The notes beneath the pieces are model-generated. The model was not told where the DNA came from, searched no databases, and saw only the letters and a program-made list of their open reading frames with translations. From NCBI RefSeq assembly GCF_900074915.1, contig NZ_LT222319.1:4745001-4809000 (forward strand): a DNA stretch of 64,000 nucleotides, read 5' to 3'. Made by a program: the position numbers and the translations under genes. The stretch is from Pseudomonas cerasi (lineage in GTDB: Bacteria; Pseudomonadota; Gammaproteobacteria; Pseudomonadales; Pseudomonadaceae). Numbering within the stretch: the first letter of the stretch is position 1; the number at the start of each line of letters is the position of its first letter. Of the stretch, positions 1-10,431 are shown in pieces.

Positions 1-117
1 ATCACCTTATTCACCGGCACGCAAAGCAAATCAGCCTGTCAGTTCTGTCAGTAGACGGATGCAGGGGTTGCGCGCTCAATAAACAGCTCAGACCGCCTTT
101 TCAGGTAACGATCATGG

Positions 118-2588
118 ATGACCGACACCTTCACGCCGCAAGCTCCGTTGCGCCCAGTGCAGTTCAAGCCCGGTGGCAAGCCTTCGGCTTCGGATCTGCC
201 GAAAGTCATCGCCAACGTCACGCCCGTACCAGGACACACACCGACTTTCAGCCGACTAATATTTATGTAACGAAAGGCGATCGGCTGGAAACCACAGCAA
301 CCAGTCTGTACATGAATCTGGTATCTGCAGTGATCGGGGTGCCAGAACTGGATACCCCCACCTCGTACCCGCTGAATCGTGGCATGAACATTCTTGTCGC
401 TACCAACACAGGCCTGCTGGGCTTCACCAACCTGGACCCCCTTGGCCACGTGGTTCTGGACATAACAGGACAGTACAACCATGTGCCGTTTTTCAGAATG
501 GATATGACCAATCTGGAATGGGAACAGCAAATGGCGCACTACAGCGAAGCGCCTGTCGTGCTGCTTACCAGCCCGAGGGCTATTGTCGTGGTGCGCTATC
601 AGAGCGCACAGCTCTATCTGACCGATCCCGTAAAGCTGATGGGCAATTTCGATGGTGCCATTAGCGCGCAGGATGGTATTTCAGGCTTGATCGACTACGG
701 CACGATGGAATGGGCGCTTGATCCCAGTAAACATTTCTACGTGGAAGCGGACCGGCTTTACATGTTTGCCACAAACGGTCATATGGGGTTTAACGGATCG
801 GCTGCGCTGGCGCGTTTACTGTCGACCGCCCCTGAAGATGGTTGGGGCCCTTGGCACGAAAGCGGCCATCAACGACAACTCAGCCCTATGACATGGGGCA
901 CCGGCACCGGAATGACAGAGGTCACGGTCAATCTCTACTCGATGGCCGCCCAAGAGTTTTTCCTTGGCCGTGCTACAGGCGCCGACTCCAGTTACGCCCC
1001 TGTGAAAGAGTACCTGGCCAGTAGCCTGCGAGCGTACGACAACATCAAGGAGGCCGGACACAAGCTTGTCATGCTCTGGCAATTGCGTCTTAGCTTCGGT
1101 ACTTCGTTCTACCCGCAATTGCACCAGCGCTATCGGCTCATGCACAACCCGCCCACCGTCAGCGACGATAAAGCGCAGCGCTTCATCGTCGAAACCTCGC
1201 TGCTGAGCCACCTCAACCTGGCGGAATTCTTTGATCGCTGGGGATTGTACCCAACCCCTGAAACCCTCAACCAGATCGCCGACCTGCCCGCATTGACACG
1301 GGCCATTTGGGAAAATGACGCTGAGACGACGATCCCAATCGATCTGCCGTTGCTCACTTACACCCCGCCGCTTGCCCATATCCTGTCCAGCGTGCACAGC
1401 ACCTTTCAAGACCGGATAAAGTTTACCGTTGCCAAGCAATGGTACACGCCATACCGTTACGAAATAACGCTCAACGGCACGCTAGTGGCGTGGGCAGACA
1501 ACGGCGAACACGTGGGTTGTGAAGCCCGTATCGAGGAAGGCATCGCCTACGTTGAAGCCAGCACTCCCCTCTCCGAAGGGGATGAGGCGTCAGTCAAGGT
1601 GTTTGCTGGAGGCAAGCCATACACTGTGGCCAGCACCGCATCACGACCCATCCTGCTGTTCAATATCAAGGCCATGTTTACCGATGACCGTTGTGCTGAA
1701 CTGAGGCCCGGCATTACCCAGCCAAGGCTTGACGTTCTTTTCTTCAATCTGGAGAAAGAAAAGACCGATGAACTGCACGGCCGACTATTGAACCGTGCAC
1801 AACGGTTGCTCCTGCAAAAAACCATAAGAAGCGTGATCGTCAGCGCAGGACTTGTCCAAGTGACGTTCGAGGGTGAGGCTTTCAAGAATTATGATTACAC
1901 GATCGTCTTCGGAGCCCCTCCTTATGCAACGCTTGAGAAGGGCTACCCCAACGGCTCAGGACTTATTGACAACACCTGGATACGCCTCGGCGGCGTAGGC
2001 CATCAAGAGGTGACCATCACGGCAATTGCAGGCATAGGGAAACCCTATACCCTGTTCTCCGGCAACGTCGAACAGGCAAAAATCGCCCTGCCCATCCGCC
2101 AGCTCTTCACCGACTCAACGATGACCCAACTGGTAGCAGGTGTCGATCAGGCAAGCGTTGATGCCCTGTACATGACCGTCAATGGCAACCCTCTCATCAA
2201 CGTGACAAACCGGGCGTCTTACCGTTCTTATCTGGCCATTGCCCAGAGTATGTTGTTGCGACTGACAGTCGCGAAGGTCGTCAGAACAGATGACCTGCTG
2301 GAGGTCTATTTCGAGGGAGACACGTTTAAAAAGCTTAACTACAAGCTTTTGGTCAACGACCTCTATGCCTCCGAGATCACCCAAGGCAAAGCCTACTATT
2401 CAAGTGTGTCCAACCGGATCTGGACCAGCAGCAAGAAGTTCGAGGGTAATGACCACTGTAAAGTGAACGTCGAGTATCAGGGGGTCGTGACAACGTTGTA
2501 TGAGAGCGACGCTGCAGACGCAATGACTGCGTCTGCATTGCAGGAAAACAACGTCACTCAATGTGGCATGGAGAATTTCCAAGTGTGA
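118..2588 (+). pseudogene. M60-family (enhancin-like) metallopeptidase, frameshifted near the 5' end
   Basis: The frame open to 2588 encodes an M60-type zinc peptidase. The HExxH zinc motif HESGH is encoded at 855-869, preceded by GPW. The C-terminal third holds at least two related modules (about 1650-2055 and 2080-2500), each with an 'FTD...L' start and a 'V.FEG..FK' core, like the mucin/carbohydrate-binding modules that follow M60 domains. That frame reads back to ATG 114, but its first ~45 codons look out of frame (Arg/His/Gln-rich). The natural N-terminus is in the frame of ATG 118, which begins MTDTFTPQAPLRPVQFKPGG and stops at 268-270. Joining the frames near 241-267 needs one lost base. 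M60 enzymes of this kind cleave glycoproteins; the target here is unknown. It faces the opuC operon end to end. Family confidence is high; whether a protein is made is unclear. Confidence 0.75.
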
Positions 2589-2590
2589 AC

Positions 2591-2620
2591 ATTGCCGCCA
2601 GCCATGATGCTGGCGGCAAT
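2591..2620. terminator. hairpin between convergent genes
   Basis: A perfect 12-bp inverted repeat (ATTGCCGCCAGC and its complement, six-base loop) lies between the end of the M60 gene and the end of opuCA. No long T run follows on either strand, so efficiency is uncertain. The position suits a shared bidirectional terminator. Confidence 0.55.
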
Positions 2621-2628
2621 ACATCCGG

Positions 2629-3782
<1,154 letters not shown>

Positions 3783-3786
<4 letters not shown>

Positions 3787-4436
3787 TTCAGTAATCCTTT
3801 TGGAGTCAGCGTGCGTTGCAGCCATTGCAGGAGAAGGTCGGCGATGATGGCCAGAATGCTGACCAGTACCGCGCCGACGATCAGCATCGACATATCGCTG
3901 CGGCTGATAGAAGCAAGAATGAGTACACCCAGACCACCGGCACCGATGGTCGCGGCAATGGTCATGACACCGATATTCATCACCACGGCGGTGCGCACAC
4001 CGGCGAGGATCACAGGCACGGCGATGGGCAGCTCGACCATGCGCAAACGCTGGCCGAAGGTCATGCCGATGCCTTTGGCGGCCTCGCGGATACCCGGTTC
4101 TACGCCAGTCAGCGCCAGGTAGGTGTTACGCATGATCGGCAGCAGCGAATAGAGAAACACTGCGGTAATAGCCGGCATCGGGCCAAGGCCCTGGCCGAAT
4201 TTGGAGTAGAACGGCAGCAACAGGCCGAACAGGGCAATCGACGGCACGGTCAGCAATACCGTGGCGCTGGCCTGCAACGGGCCCGCCAGTGCTGGAAAAC
4301 GCGTCATCAGCACGCCCAGTGGCACGCCGACGAGAATCGCCAGGGTCACGGCAATGCCCACCAGCGTAATGTGCTGCCAGGTCAGTTGCAGAACCTGTGC
4401 CCAGTCCAGATGGGAGAAGGCGCTCAAGAAACTCAT
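3783..4436 (-). CDS. opuCB: OpuCB, osmoprotectant ABC transporter permease
   Basis: Inner-membrane permease of 217 aa with several hydrophobic helices and the BPD_transp_1-type cytoplasmic loop (segment EAAKGIGMTFGQRLRMVELP), which contacts the ATPase. It resembles OpuCD in the same operon, as expected for a heterodimeric channel. A good ribosome binding site (AAGGAG, 7 bases before ATG 4436) sets the start. The stop overlaps the opuCA start by four bases, and 13 bases separate it from opuCC. Role: one half of the membrane channel through which betaine-like solutes pass from the periplasmic binding protein OpuCC. Confidence 0.92.
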
Positions 4437-4449
4437 ATCGTCTCCTTCC

Positions 4450-5343
4450 TTAATTCAATGGGTGCTGGCGCAGAAAGTCTGCAGCAACCGTGGAGGGGCT
4501 TTCATGGCCGACGTCGACGCGCGCGTTGAGGTCGATCATGGTCTGGTTGTCCAGCAGGTCAGCCAGCGGCTTGAGCAGCGTGGCGATGTCCGGATGCTTG
4601 TCCAGATATTCCTGACGGATCACCGGCGCTGCGGTGTAGTCAGGGAAGTAGTGCTTGTCGTCTTCCAGCACTTTCAGCTTGAACGCATTCAGACGACCGT
4701 CGGTTGTGTACACCAGACCGGCGAAAACCTGACCGTTGCGCAACGCGGTGTAGACCAGCCCGGCGTCCATCTGCCGGGTGTTTTCACGACCGAGGTTCAT
4801 GTCGTAGTGCTTGACCATACCGATAAGGCCGTCGGAACGGTTGGCAAACTCGGTGTCCAGCGCTACGACATGACCCTCTTTGGCTTCGTCCTTGAGCACT
4901 TTGGTCAGGTCGGTCATGGTGTTGATCTGCGGGTACTTGTCAGCCACTTTCTGCGGCAGTGCCAGCGCGTAGGTGTTGTTGAACTTCGACGGTGAAAGCC
5001 AGACCAGGCCTTTCTTCGCATCCACTTCCTTGACCCGCGCATAGGTCTGGGCGCTGTCGAGTTTTTCGTCGATGTGGTTGTAGGCCACCAGCGATACACC
5101 GGTGTATTCCCACAGCAGATCCAGCTGACCGCTCTCCTGAGCGCTGCGCGCCAGGTTGCTGCCAAGGCCGCCGGTAATCTGGACGTCGTAGTTCTTGGTC
5201 CGCAGGTATTGCGCGGTCAGTTCGGCAAGCATGGTCTGTTCGGTGAACACCCGTGCGCCGATACGTAGCAGCGGCTTTTCCGCAGCCTGGGCAAGTGCCG
5301 GAAACAGCAAGGCAAAGCCTAAAAACAAGCATATTCTTTTCAT
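4450..5343 (-). CDS. opuCC: OpuCC, periplasmic osmoprotectant-binding protein
   Basis: Substrate-binding protein of about 297 aa. The start at 5343 gives a clean signal peptide (MKRICLFLGFALLFPALAQA, likely cleaved before AEKP) and follows AAGGAA. The longer frame to 5385 would put charged residues before the signal. The mature protein begins with the QAT-family fold hallmark IGARVFTEQTMLAEL and carries the hinge-like segment GGLGSNLARSAQESGQLDLL, matching OpuCC/ProX-like quaternary-amine binders of Gram-negative bacteria. There is no lipobox, so it is predicted to be a soluble periplasmic protein. It sits between the two permease genes, the standard opuC position. Confidence 0.92.
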   Translation of the reverse strand: MKRICLFLGFALLFPALAQAAEKPLLRIGARVFTEQTMLAELTAQYLRTKNYDVQITGGLGSNLARSAQESGQLDLLWEYTGVSLVAYNHIDEKLDSAQTYARVKEVDAKKGLVWLSPSKFNNTYALALPQKVADKYPQINTMTDLTKVLKDEAKEGHVVALDTEFANRSDGLIGMVKHYDMNLGRENTRQMDAGLVYTALRNGQVFAGLVYTTDGRLNAFKLKVLEDDKHYFPDYTAAPVIRQEYLDKHPDIATLLKPLADLLDNQTMIDLNARVDVGHESPSTVAADFLRQHPLN

Positions 5344-5357
5344 GAGAATTCCTTCGC

Positions 5358-6071
5358 TCAGCGAGCCAGTCCGCGTTCCAGCCAAAGACGACTGGCCAGT
5401 GTCACCAGACCATCAAGCAGTAGCGCCAGCAGAGCGGTACACGCTGCACCCAGCACCAGTTGCGGCTGGTTGTTCAACGCAATGCCCGGAAAAATCAGGC
5501 TGCCAAGGCTGTTGGCGCCGATGAGAAACGCCAGTGGCGCGGTCCCGACATTGATCGCCAGCGCGGCACGCACACCGCCGACGATGATCGGCACGGCGTT
5601 GGGCAGCTCGACACGCCACAGCACCTGACGCGGAGTCATGCCAATACCGACGGCAGCTTCCTTGAGTGAACCCTGGACGTTTTTCAGGCCTTCGTAGGTG
5701 TTACGCACGATAGGCAACAGAGAGGCGAGGAACAGCGCGAAGATCGCCGGCCCGCTGCCGATCCCGAGAATTCCGAGGGCAATGGCCAGAACGGCGAGAG
5801 GAGGAACGGTGTTGCCAATGTTGAAGATCTGCATGAAGCGTTCAGCGCGGCCAACCATGCTCGGTCGGCTGAGGGCAATGCCTGCAGGGATGCCGACCAC
5901 CAGGGCCGCCAACATTGAAACCAGAACCAGAATCAGGTGAGCCTGAAGGTAGAACAGCAGGTCATCCTGGTATTGCTTGATAGTACTGATGCCGATCCAG
6001 TGGATCAGCAGGGCCAGGAGTGCGATCGCAACCGCACCTCCCAATAGCCCCTTGCCATAGCGATTTGCCAC
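5358..6071 (-). CDS. opuCD: OpuCD, osmoprotectant ABC transporter permease
   Basis: Second permease of the OpuC importer, 237 aa, first gene of the operon. It has an N-terminal membrane helix (about residues 11-28), further helices, and the EAA-like loop EAAVGIGMTPRQVLWRVELP. The predicted start codon is GTG at 6071, with AGGAG seven bases upstream. Fourteen bases separate it from opuCC. Sequence similarity to OpuCB supports a heterodimeric channel. The operon promoter must lie in the 6072-6415 gap shared with divergent prfC; I could not place it with confidence. Confidence 0.92.
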   Translation of the reverse strand: MANRYGKGLLGGAVAIALLALLIHWIGISTIKQYQDDLLFYLQAHLILVLVSMLAALVVGIPAGIALSRPSMVGRAERFMQIFNIGNTVPPLAVLAIALGILGIGSGPAIFALFLASLLPIVRNTYEGLKNVQGSLKEAAVGIGMTPRQVLWRVELPNAVPIIVGGVRAALAINVGTAPLAFLIGANSLGSLIFPGIALNNQPQLVLGAACTALLALLLDGLVTLASRLWLERGLAR

Positions 6072-6415
6072 AGGCGGACTCCTTATTTCAGTCGGCGAAC
6101 GCGTTGACCTGGACGTCCGGAAAGGACGCCGGCAATGACGTTCGCGAAGAGCAGCGGGTGGGTCGCCGGTAAGGGTTTAACCTCGGCGAAAACACAAGCC
6201 ATAAGCGCAGCTTCGTCAAACCAACATGCTGATGAATCAGCCCCTTGCGTTGGCTTCGTTGCGAGCCTTGACGGGGGAGTGGACGTCTCCACGACCTGAA
6301 AGGTTCCCACACGAGACATTATCTGGCCATCGTTTATTGTCTGAACGGTTCGGTTATTGCCGCGAGTTGAGCTATAATCTGCGCCCTTTTTCAATCCCAT
6401 CCCAGGCGATTTCCC
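6072..6415. promoter_or_regulatory. divergent opuC/prfC intergenic region with prfC -10 box
   Basis: A 344-base gap between divergent opuCD and prfC. A consensus TATAAT at 6373-6378 lies about 40 bases before the prfC start and is the likely prfC -10 element; no good -35 is visible at 17 bases. The opuC promoter should be in the opuC-proximal half but is not obvious. No convincing gene is seen. Confidence 0.5.
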
Positions 6416-7999
6416 ATGACCCAACAGGCCGCCGAAGTCGCGAAACGCCGCACTTTCGCCATTATTTCCCACCCGGATGCGGGTAAAACCACCATCACGG
6501 AAAAACTCCTGCTGATGGGCAAGGCCATTTCCGTCGCCGGTACGGTCAAGTCGCGTAAATCCGACCGTCACGCCACCTCCGACTGGATGGAAATGGAGAA
6601 ACAGCGTGGTATCTCCATTACCACGTCCGTGATGCAGTTTCCGTATCGCGACCACATGATCAACCTGCTCGACACCCCGGGCCACGAAGACTTCTCCGAA
6701 GACACCTATCGCACCCTGACGGCAGTCGACTCGGCCTTGATGGTCCTCGACGGCGGTAAAGGCGTCGAGCCACGCACCATCGCGCTGATGGATGTCTGCC
6801 GTCTGCGCGACACGCCTATCGTCAGCTTCATCAACAAGCTCGACCGCGATATCCGTGACCCGATCGAGCTGCTCGATGAAATCGAAGCGGTCCTCAAGAT
6901 CAAGGCGGCACCGATCACCTGGCCGATCGGTTGCTACCGGGACTTCAAGGGTGTCTACCACCTGGCCGACGACTACATCATTGTCTACACCGCAGGTCAC
7001 GGCCACGAGCGCACCGAAACCAAAATCATCGAGAAGCTCGATTCGGACGAAGCCCGCGCTCACCTGGGCGATGAATACGAGCGCTTCGTCGAGCAACTGG
7101 AGCTGGTGCAGGGTGCCTGCCACGAATTCAACCAGCAGGAATTCATCGACGGTCAGCTGACCCCGGTGTTCTTCGGCACCGCGCTGGGCAACTTCGGCGT
7201 CGATCATGTACTCGATGCCGTGGTGAACTGGGCGCCCAAGCCGCTGGCACGTGTGGCCAACGAGCGCACCGTCGAGCCGGCGGAAGAGAAATTCAGCGGT
7301 TTCGTGTTCAAGATCCAGGCGAACATGGACCCCAAGCACCGCGACCGCATCGCCTTCATGCGGATCTGCTCGGGCCGTTACGACAAGGGCATGAAAATGC
7401 GCCATGTGCGTCTGGGCAAGGACGTACGGATCGGCGACGCGCTGACGTTCTTCTCGTCGGAGCGCGAACAACTGGAAGAAGCCTATGCCGGTGACATCAT
7501 CGGTTTGCACAACCACGGCACCATCCAGATCGGCGACACCTTCACCGAAGGCGAAGCGCTGGGCTTCACCGGTATTCCGCACTTCGCACCGGAGCTGTTC
7601 CGTCGCGTACGCCTGAAGGACCCGCTCAAGTCCAAACAATTGCGTCAGGGTCTGCAACAGCTGGCCGAAGAAGGCGCCACGCAGGTGTTCTTTCCGCAGC
7701 GCAGCAACGACATCATCCTCGGCGCCGTCGGTGTGCTGCAGTTCGATGTGGTCGCCAGCCGTCTGAAGGAAGAATACAAGGTTGAATGCGCCTACGAGCC
7801 GATCACTGTGTGGTCTGCCCGCTGGATCGACTGCGACGACAAGAAGAAGCTCGAAGAGTTTGAGAACAAGGCGGTGGAAAACCTGGCAATGGACGGCGGC
7901 GGTCACCTGACCTACCTCGCCCCTACCCGCGTGAACCTGGCGCTGATGGAAGAACGCTGGCCCGACGTGAAATTCCGCGCTACCCGCGAGCATCACTGA
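6416..7999 (+). CDS. prfC: peptide chain release factor 3 (RF3)
   Basis: Translational GTPase of 527 aa, close to the 529 aa of E. coli RF3. It removes RF1/RF2 from the ribosome after peptide release. GTP-binding motifs are clear: G1 HPDAGKTT at residues 19-26, the RF3-type switch region with SDWMEMEKQRGISIT, G3 DTPGHEDF and G4 NKLDRD. The RF3-specific C-terminal domain is complete, ending near FRATREHH. The start MTQQAAEVAKRR fits family alignments, although its ribosome binding site is weak. It is monocistronic: opuC diverges upstream and a repeat island follows. Confidence 0.98.
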   Translation: MTQQAAEVAKRRTFAIISHPDAGKTTITEKLLLMGKAISVAGTVKSRKSDRHATSDWMEMEKQRGISITTSVMQFPYRDHMINLLDTPGHEDFSEDTYRTLTAVDSALMVLDGGKGVEPRTIALMDVCRLRDTPIVSFINKLDRDIRDPIELLDEIEAVLKIKAAPITWPIGCYRDFKGVYHLADDYIIVYTAGHGHERTETKIIEKLDSDEARAHLGDEYERFVEQLELVQGACHEFNQQEFIDGQLTPVFFGTALGNFGVDHVLDAVVNWAPKPLARVANERTVEPAEEKFSGFVFKIQANMDPKHRDRIAFMRICSGRYDKGMKMRHVRLGKDVRIGDALTFFSSEREQLEEAYAGDIIGLHNHGTIQIGDTFTEGEALGFTGIPHFAPELFRRVRLKDPLKSKQLRQGLQQLAEEGATQVFFPQRSNDIILGAVGVLQFDVVASRLKEEYKVECAYEPITVWSARWIDCDDKKKLEEFENKAVENLAMDGGGHLTYLAPTRVNLALMEERWPDVKFRATREHH

Positions 8000-8018
8000 C
8001 AGGCCGACGGTGTCGCTG

Positions 8019-8190
8019 TGTGACGCAGAGCATCACGAACGGCATTCCCACGCTGGAGCGTGAGGAACGATAGTTCTCTAACTATCGTGCCAACGCTCTG
8101 CGTCGAGCGTGAGGAATGATAAGCGTCCGAGAGAACACCTATCGTGCCGATGCTCCGCGTCGGCATGCCGTTCTGGACGCTCCGCGTCCT
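8019..8190. repeat. P. syringae-type intergenic repeat island
   Basis: An imperfect palindromic array downstream of prfC, built from units such as CACGCTGGAGCGTGAGGAACG, ACTATCGTGCCAACGCTCTG and GCTCCGCGTCGGCATGCCGT. The same units recur near 37.5, 43.3, 49.8 and 53.4 kb. The units are GC-rich and able to form hairpins. No reading frame is supported here. Confidence 0.7.
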
Positions 8191-8235
8191 CTCTCGACCG
8201 GCATTCGCTGATCTGGATCAACCACTCAGCGCAAA

Positions 8236-8291
8236 ATGAGAATTAATCTCAATAGAGCCTTGCTATTATCCCGATAAGAATTATTCTCATC
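8236..8291 (+). promoter_or_regulatory. promoter with two Fur-box-like palindromes
   Basis: Two A/T-rich near-palindromes flank an extended -10 element. The first is TGAGAATTAATCTCA (about 8237-8251). The second, GATAAGAATTATTCTCATC at 8273-8291, matches the 19-base Fur consensus at 13 positions. Between them TGCTATTAT (8261-8269) is a good extended -10. Binding at both sites would block transcription of the gene at 8314 when iron is plentiful. Confidence 0.7.
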
Positions 8292-8313
8292 TGACTTGCA
8301 CAGGAGATGAGAC

Positions 8314-8556
8314 ATGACCTATTTGATCGATGCATGGCTGGACAGACCCCACCCTTACCTGAGAATTCTCCACCGCGAGACGGGGGAAGTGTGTGCCGTA
8401 CTGGAAGAGGAAGCGCTGGAGGAGTTACGCGATCAGGGCGATCTGGATGTGTGCAGTTTGAGTTCCAGCGAGCCATTGGTGCTCAAGGAACTGGTGAGAA
8501 ACCTGTTTCTGTTCTGCTACGCGCGGGCGTTGCGCCCCATGAGTGAGTTGCACTGA
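8314..8556 (+). CDS. small iron-regulated conserved protein (PA4570-like)
   Basis: An 80-aa cytoplasmic protein beginning MTYLIDAWLDRPHPYLRIL, rich in acidic residues and Leu, without signal peptide or membrane helix. AGGAG at 8302-8306 sets the start at ATG 8314. The Fur-box-like sites upstream suggest induction by iron starvation. Position next to fklB matches P. aeruginosa PA4570, which I recall as strongly iron-regulated. No catalytic motif or known domain is visible and its function is unknown. An overlapping frame starting at 8307 is a shadow. Confidence 0.75.
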   Translation: MTYLIDAWLDRPHPYLRILHRETGEVCAVLEEEALEELRDQGDLDVCSLSSSEPLVLKELVRNLFLFCYARALRPMSELH

Positions 8557-8581
8557 GCATGAAGCATCAGCACAACTGCGT

Positions 8582-8612
8582 CGCTGAACGAATCGGCGCG
8601 ATTCGTTCAGCG
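8582..8612. terminator. strong hairpin between convergent genes
   Basis: A perfect 13-bp inverted repeat (CGCTGAACGAATC, five-base loop) lies between the iron-regulated gene (plus) and fklB (minus). No T run follows, so this is either a bidirectional terminator or an mRNA 3'-end stabiliser. Confidence 0.55.
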
Positions 8613-8635
8613 ACTATCTGCATCGACCGGGTCGC

Positions 8636-9253
8636 TTACAGAACGTCCAGCAGTTCCACATCAAACACCAGCACGCTGTGCGGTGCGATGCTGCCTACAC
8701 CCTGAGCGCCGTAAGCCAGCTCGCTCGGCACGTGCAGACGCCATTTGCTGCCGGCGTTCATCAGTTGCAGCGCCTCGGTCCAGCCGGCAATCACGCCGCT
8801 GACAGGAAATTCGGCCGGCTCGCCACGATCGTAGGAGCTGTCGAAGACGTTACCGTCGATCAACGTGCCGTGGTAGTGAACGCGTACCTGATCTTCACGG
8901 GTTGGCTTAGGGCCAGTGCCAGCGGTCACGACTTCGAATTGCAGACCCGAAGCCAGGGTGGTCACGCCTTCGCGCTTGGCGTTTTCAGCCAGGTAGGCCT
9001 TGCCGACGCCCGCAGCCTGCTCGGCTTTGGCGGCTGCTTCAGCCTGCATGATTTCGCGGATGACCTTGAAGCTGGCGGACATTTCTTCCTGACCAACACG
9101 GCTTGGCTGACCGCCGAACGCATCGCGCAGGCCTGCCACGATGGCTTCCAGGTCGACACCCGGTGGCGGGTTGTCGCGCAACTGATCGCCCAACTGACGG
9201 CCAATGCCGTAGCTGACGCGGGTTTCGTCGGTGGACAGATTGACTTCGGACAT
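8636..9253 (-). CDS. fklB: FKBP-type peptidyl-prolyl cis-trans isomerase FklB
   Basis: Proline isomerase/chaperone of 205 aa. The N-terminal half (residues 1-95) is the helical dimerisation domain (MSEVNLSTDETRVSYGIGRQ). The C-terminal half is a canonical FKBP domain with VRVHYHGTLIDGNVFDSSYDRG, VIAGWTEAL, SELAYG and a final VFDVELLDV. There is no signal peptide, which favours cytoplasmic FklB over periplasmic FkpA. The order with the PA4570-like gene and the downstream small genes matches P. aeruginosa PA4570-PA4576. Confidence 0.95.
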   Translation of the reverse strand: MSEVNLSTDETRVSYGIGRQLGDQLRDNPPPGVDLEAIVAGLRDAFGGQPSRVGQEEMSASFKVIREIMQAEAAAKAEQAAGVGKAYLAENAKREGVTTLASGLQFEVVTAGTGPKPTREDQVRVHYHGTLIDGNVFDSSYDRGEPAEFPVSGVIAGWTEALQLMNAGSKWRLHVPSELAYGAQGVGSIAPHSVLVFDVELLDVL

Positions 9254-9405
9254 GACACTGCTCCGTAGAGGGGCACGCAGTCGGTATCGCGCAAAACCTG
9301 AACGGCAATCACGCTATACGCTGATGCGCCCCGAACCAAAAGGCCGAGCAGCCTAGCACAATTGCCGCTACAGCCCCTACCGCAGCAGCAATACGCGGCT
9401 GGCGA

Positions 9406-9714
9406 TCAGGACCAGGAGGAATGAAACGAGATCGGCAGGCGCATTTCAGAGCGGTCATTGACCGGCATGCCGCACAGCTCGTCATGGACCACACAATGGA
9501 CCAAGTAAAAAGGCACCACCGGTATGTCCTTGAGCAAATCCCGCGCATGCTCCACCGAGCGAAGATGCAGGGTCTTGCCCGCTGGGTCCTTGAGCATCAC
9601 CGAAGTGCCATTCATGCGCACATCCAGCAGATAGATGCCGCCTTCGATGGAGATCAGGTTCAGCTCATCGACCCGCCCGGCCTGGGCGTGGTCGATAAAT
9701 TCCTGATAATTCAT
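9406..9714 (-). CDS. DUF6482-like small conserved protein
   Basis: A 102-aa protein beginning MNYQEFIDHAQAGRVDELNL, with a core LRSVEHARDLLKDIPVVPFY followed by LVHCVVHDELCGMP. Pseudomonas homologues are labelled DUF6482, or 'metal ABC transporter ATPase' without basis: no Walker motif is present here. GGAGG lies seven bases before ATG 9714, a strong start. It is cytoplasmic with no membrane segment. Function unknown. Confidence 0.8.
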   Translation of the reverse strand: MNYQEFIDHAQAGRVDELNLISIEGGIYLLDVRMNGTSVMLKDPAGKTLHLRSVEHARDLLKDIPVVPFYLVHCVVHDELCGMPVNDRSEMRLPISFHSSWS

Positions 9715-9822
9715 GATCGAACCTCCTGCGCAAATGCCTGATGCATCGGAACGGACGTTTTACAACACACAGCGCCGACATGCCAGAAACGATAACACCC
9801 GCCCCTTTCATCGCGCGTCGCC

Positions 9823-10311
9823 TTAGTGCTTGGTGACCTTGTCCAGATAGCCCATCGCAAACGCCGATATCACGAACGTCATGTGGATAATCACGTACCA
9901 CATCAGGTATTCGGGCTTGATGTTGGTGGCATCCATGAACACCCGCAACAGGTGGATGGAGGAAATCGCGACAATGGATGCTGCAACTTTCATCTTCAAC
10001 GAAGACGAATCCATAGTGCCCAGCCAGTTGAGCTTTTCCTTGTCCTCGTCGATGTCCAGCTGCGACACGAAATTCTCGTAGCCGGAGATCATCACCATCA
10101 CCAGCAAGCCACCGACCAGCGCCATGTCGATCAACGACAGCAGCACCAGAATCAGGTCAGCTTCGGCCAGCGAGAAGATGTTGGGAATGACATGAAAGAT
10201 TTCCTGGAAAAACTTCAGACACAACGCCAACAGGCCAAGGGAGAGGCCGAAATAGATCGGCGCCAGCAGCCAGCGCGATGCGTACATGGCATTTTCAAAA
10301 AAACGTTCCAT
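9823..10311 (-). CDS. UPF0114 (YqhA-type) inner-membrane protein
   Basis: A 162-aa membrane protein, the usual UPF0114 length. The start at ATG 10311 (MERFFENAMYASRWLLAPIY) is preferred to a TTG 12 bases upstream. Four hydrophobic helices are apparent: WLLAPIYFGLSLGLLALC, the segment around LILVLLSLIDMALVGGLLVM, VAASIVAISSIHLL, and the C-terminal one around MTFVISAFAMGYLD. The cytoplasmic loop between helices 2 and 3 is acidic (DIDEDKEK). Members are conserved but uncharacterised. Orthologous in position to PA4574. Confidence 0.9.
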   Translation of the reverse strand: MERFFENAMYASRWLLAPIYFGLSLGLLALCLKFFQEIFHVIPNIFSLAEADLILVLLSLIDMALVGGLLVMVMISGYENFVSQLDIDEDKEKLNWLGTMDSSSLKMKVAASIVAISSIHLLRVFMDATNIKPEYLMWYVIIHMTFVISAFAMGYLDKVTKH

Positions 10312-10431
10312 TGATACTCGCAAGGTGTTTTGAAGGAGCGGGCGAGTATATCAGCGGTAATGCACCGCTCTGGCCGTGCGACAAAATATCGCACAGCGGC
10401 AGTTAGCGCACTTGAGAAACCGGATTGAAGG

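Noticed and set aside
241..270. Programmed -1 ribosomal frameshift in the M60 gene
   Set aside because: No good X XXY YYZ slippery heptamer or obvious stimulatory stem follows; a one-base loss is simpler.
6083..7996. A 637-codon minus-strand open frame
   Set aside because: It is antisense to prfC and shows the same biased composition; no start signal or domain.
9406..9714. Metal ABC transporter ATPase
   Set aside because: This name is used for some homologues, but the 102-aa protein has no Walker A, signature or Walker B motif.
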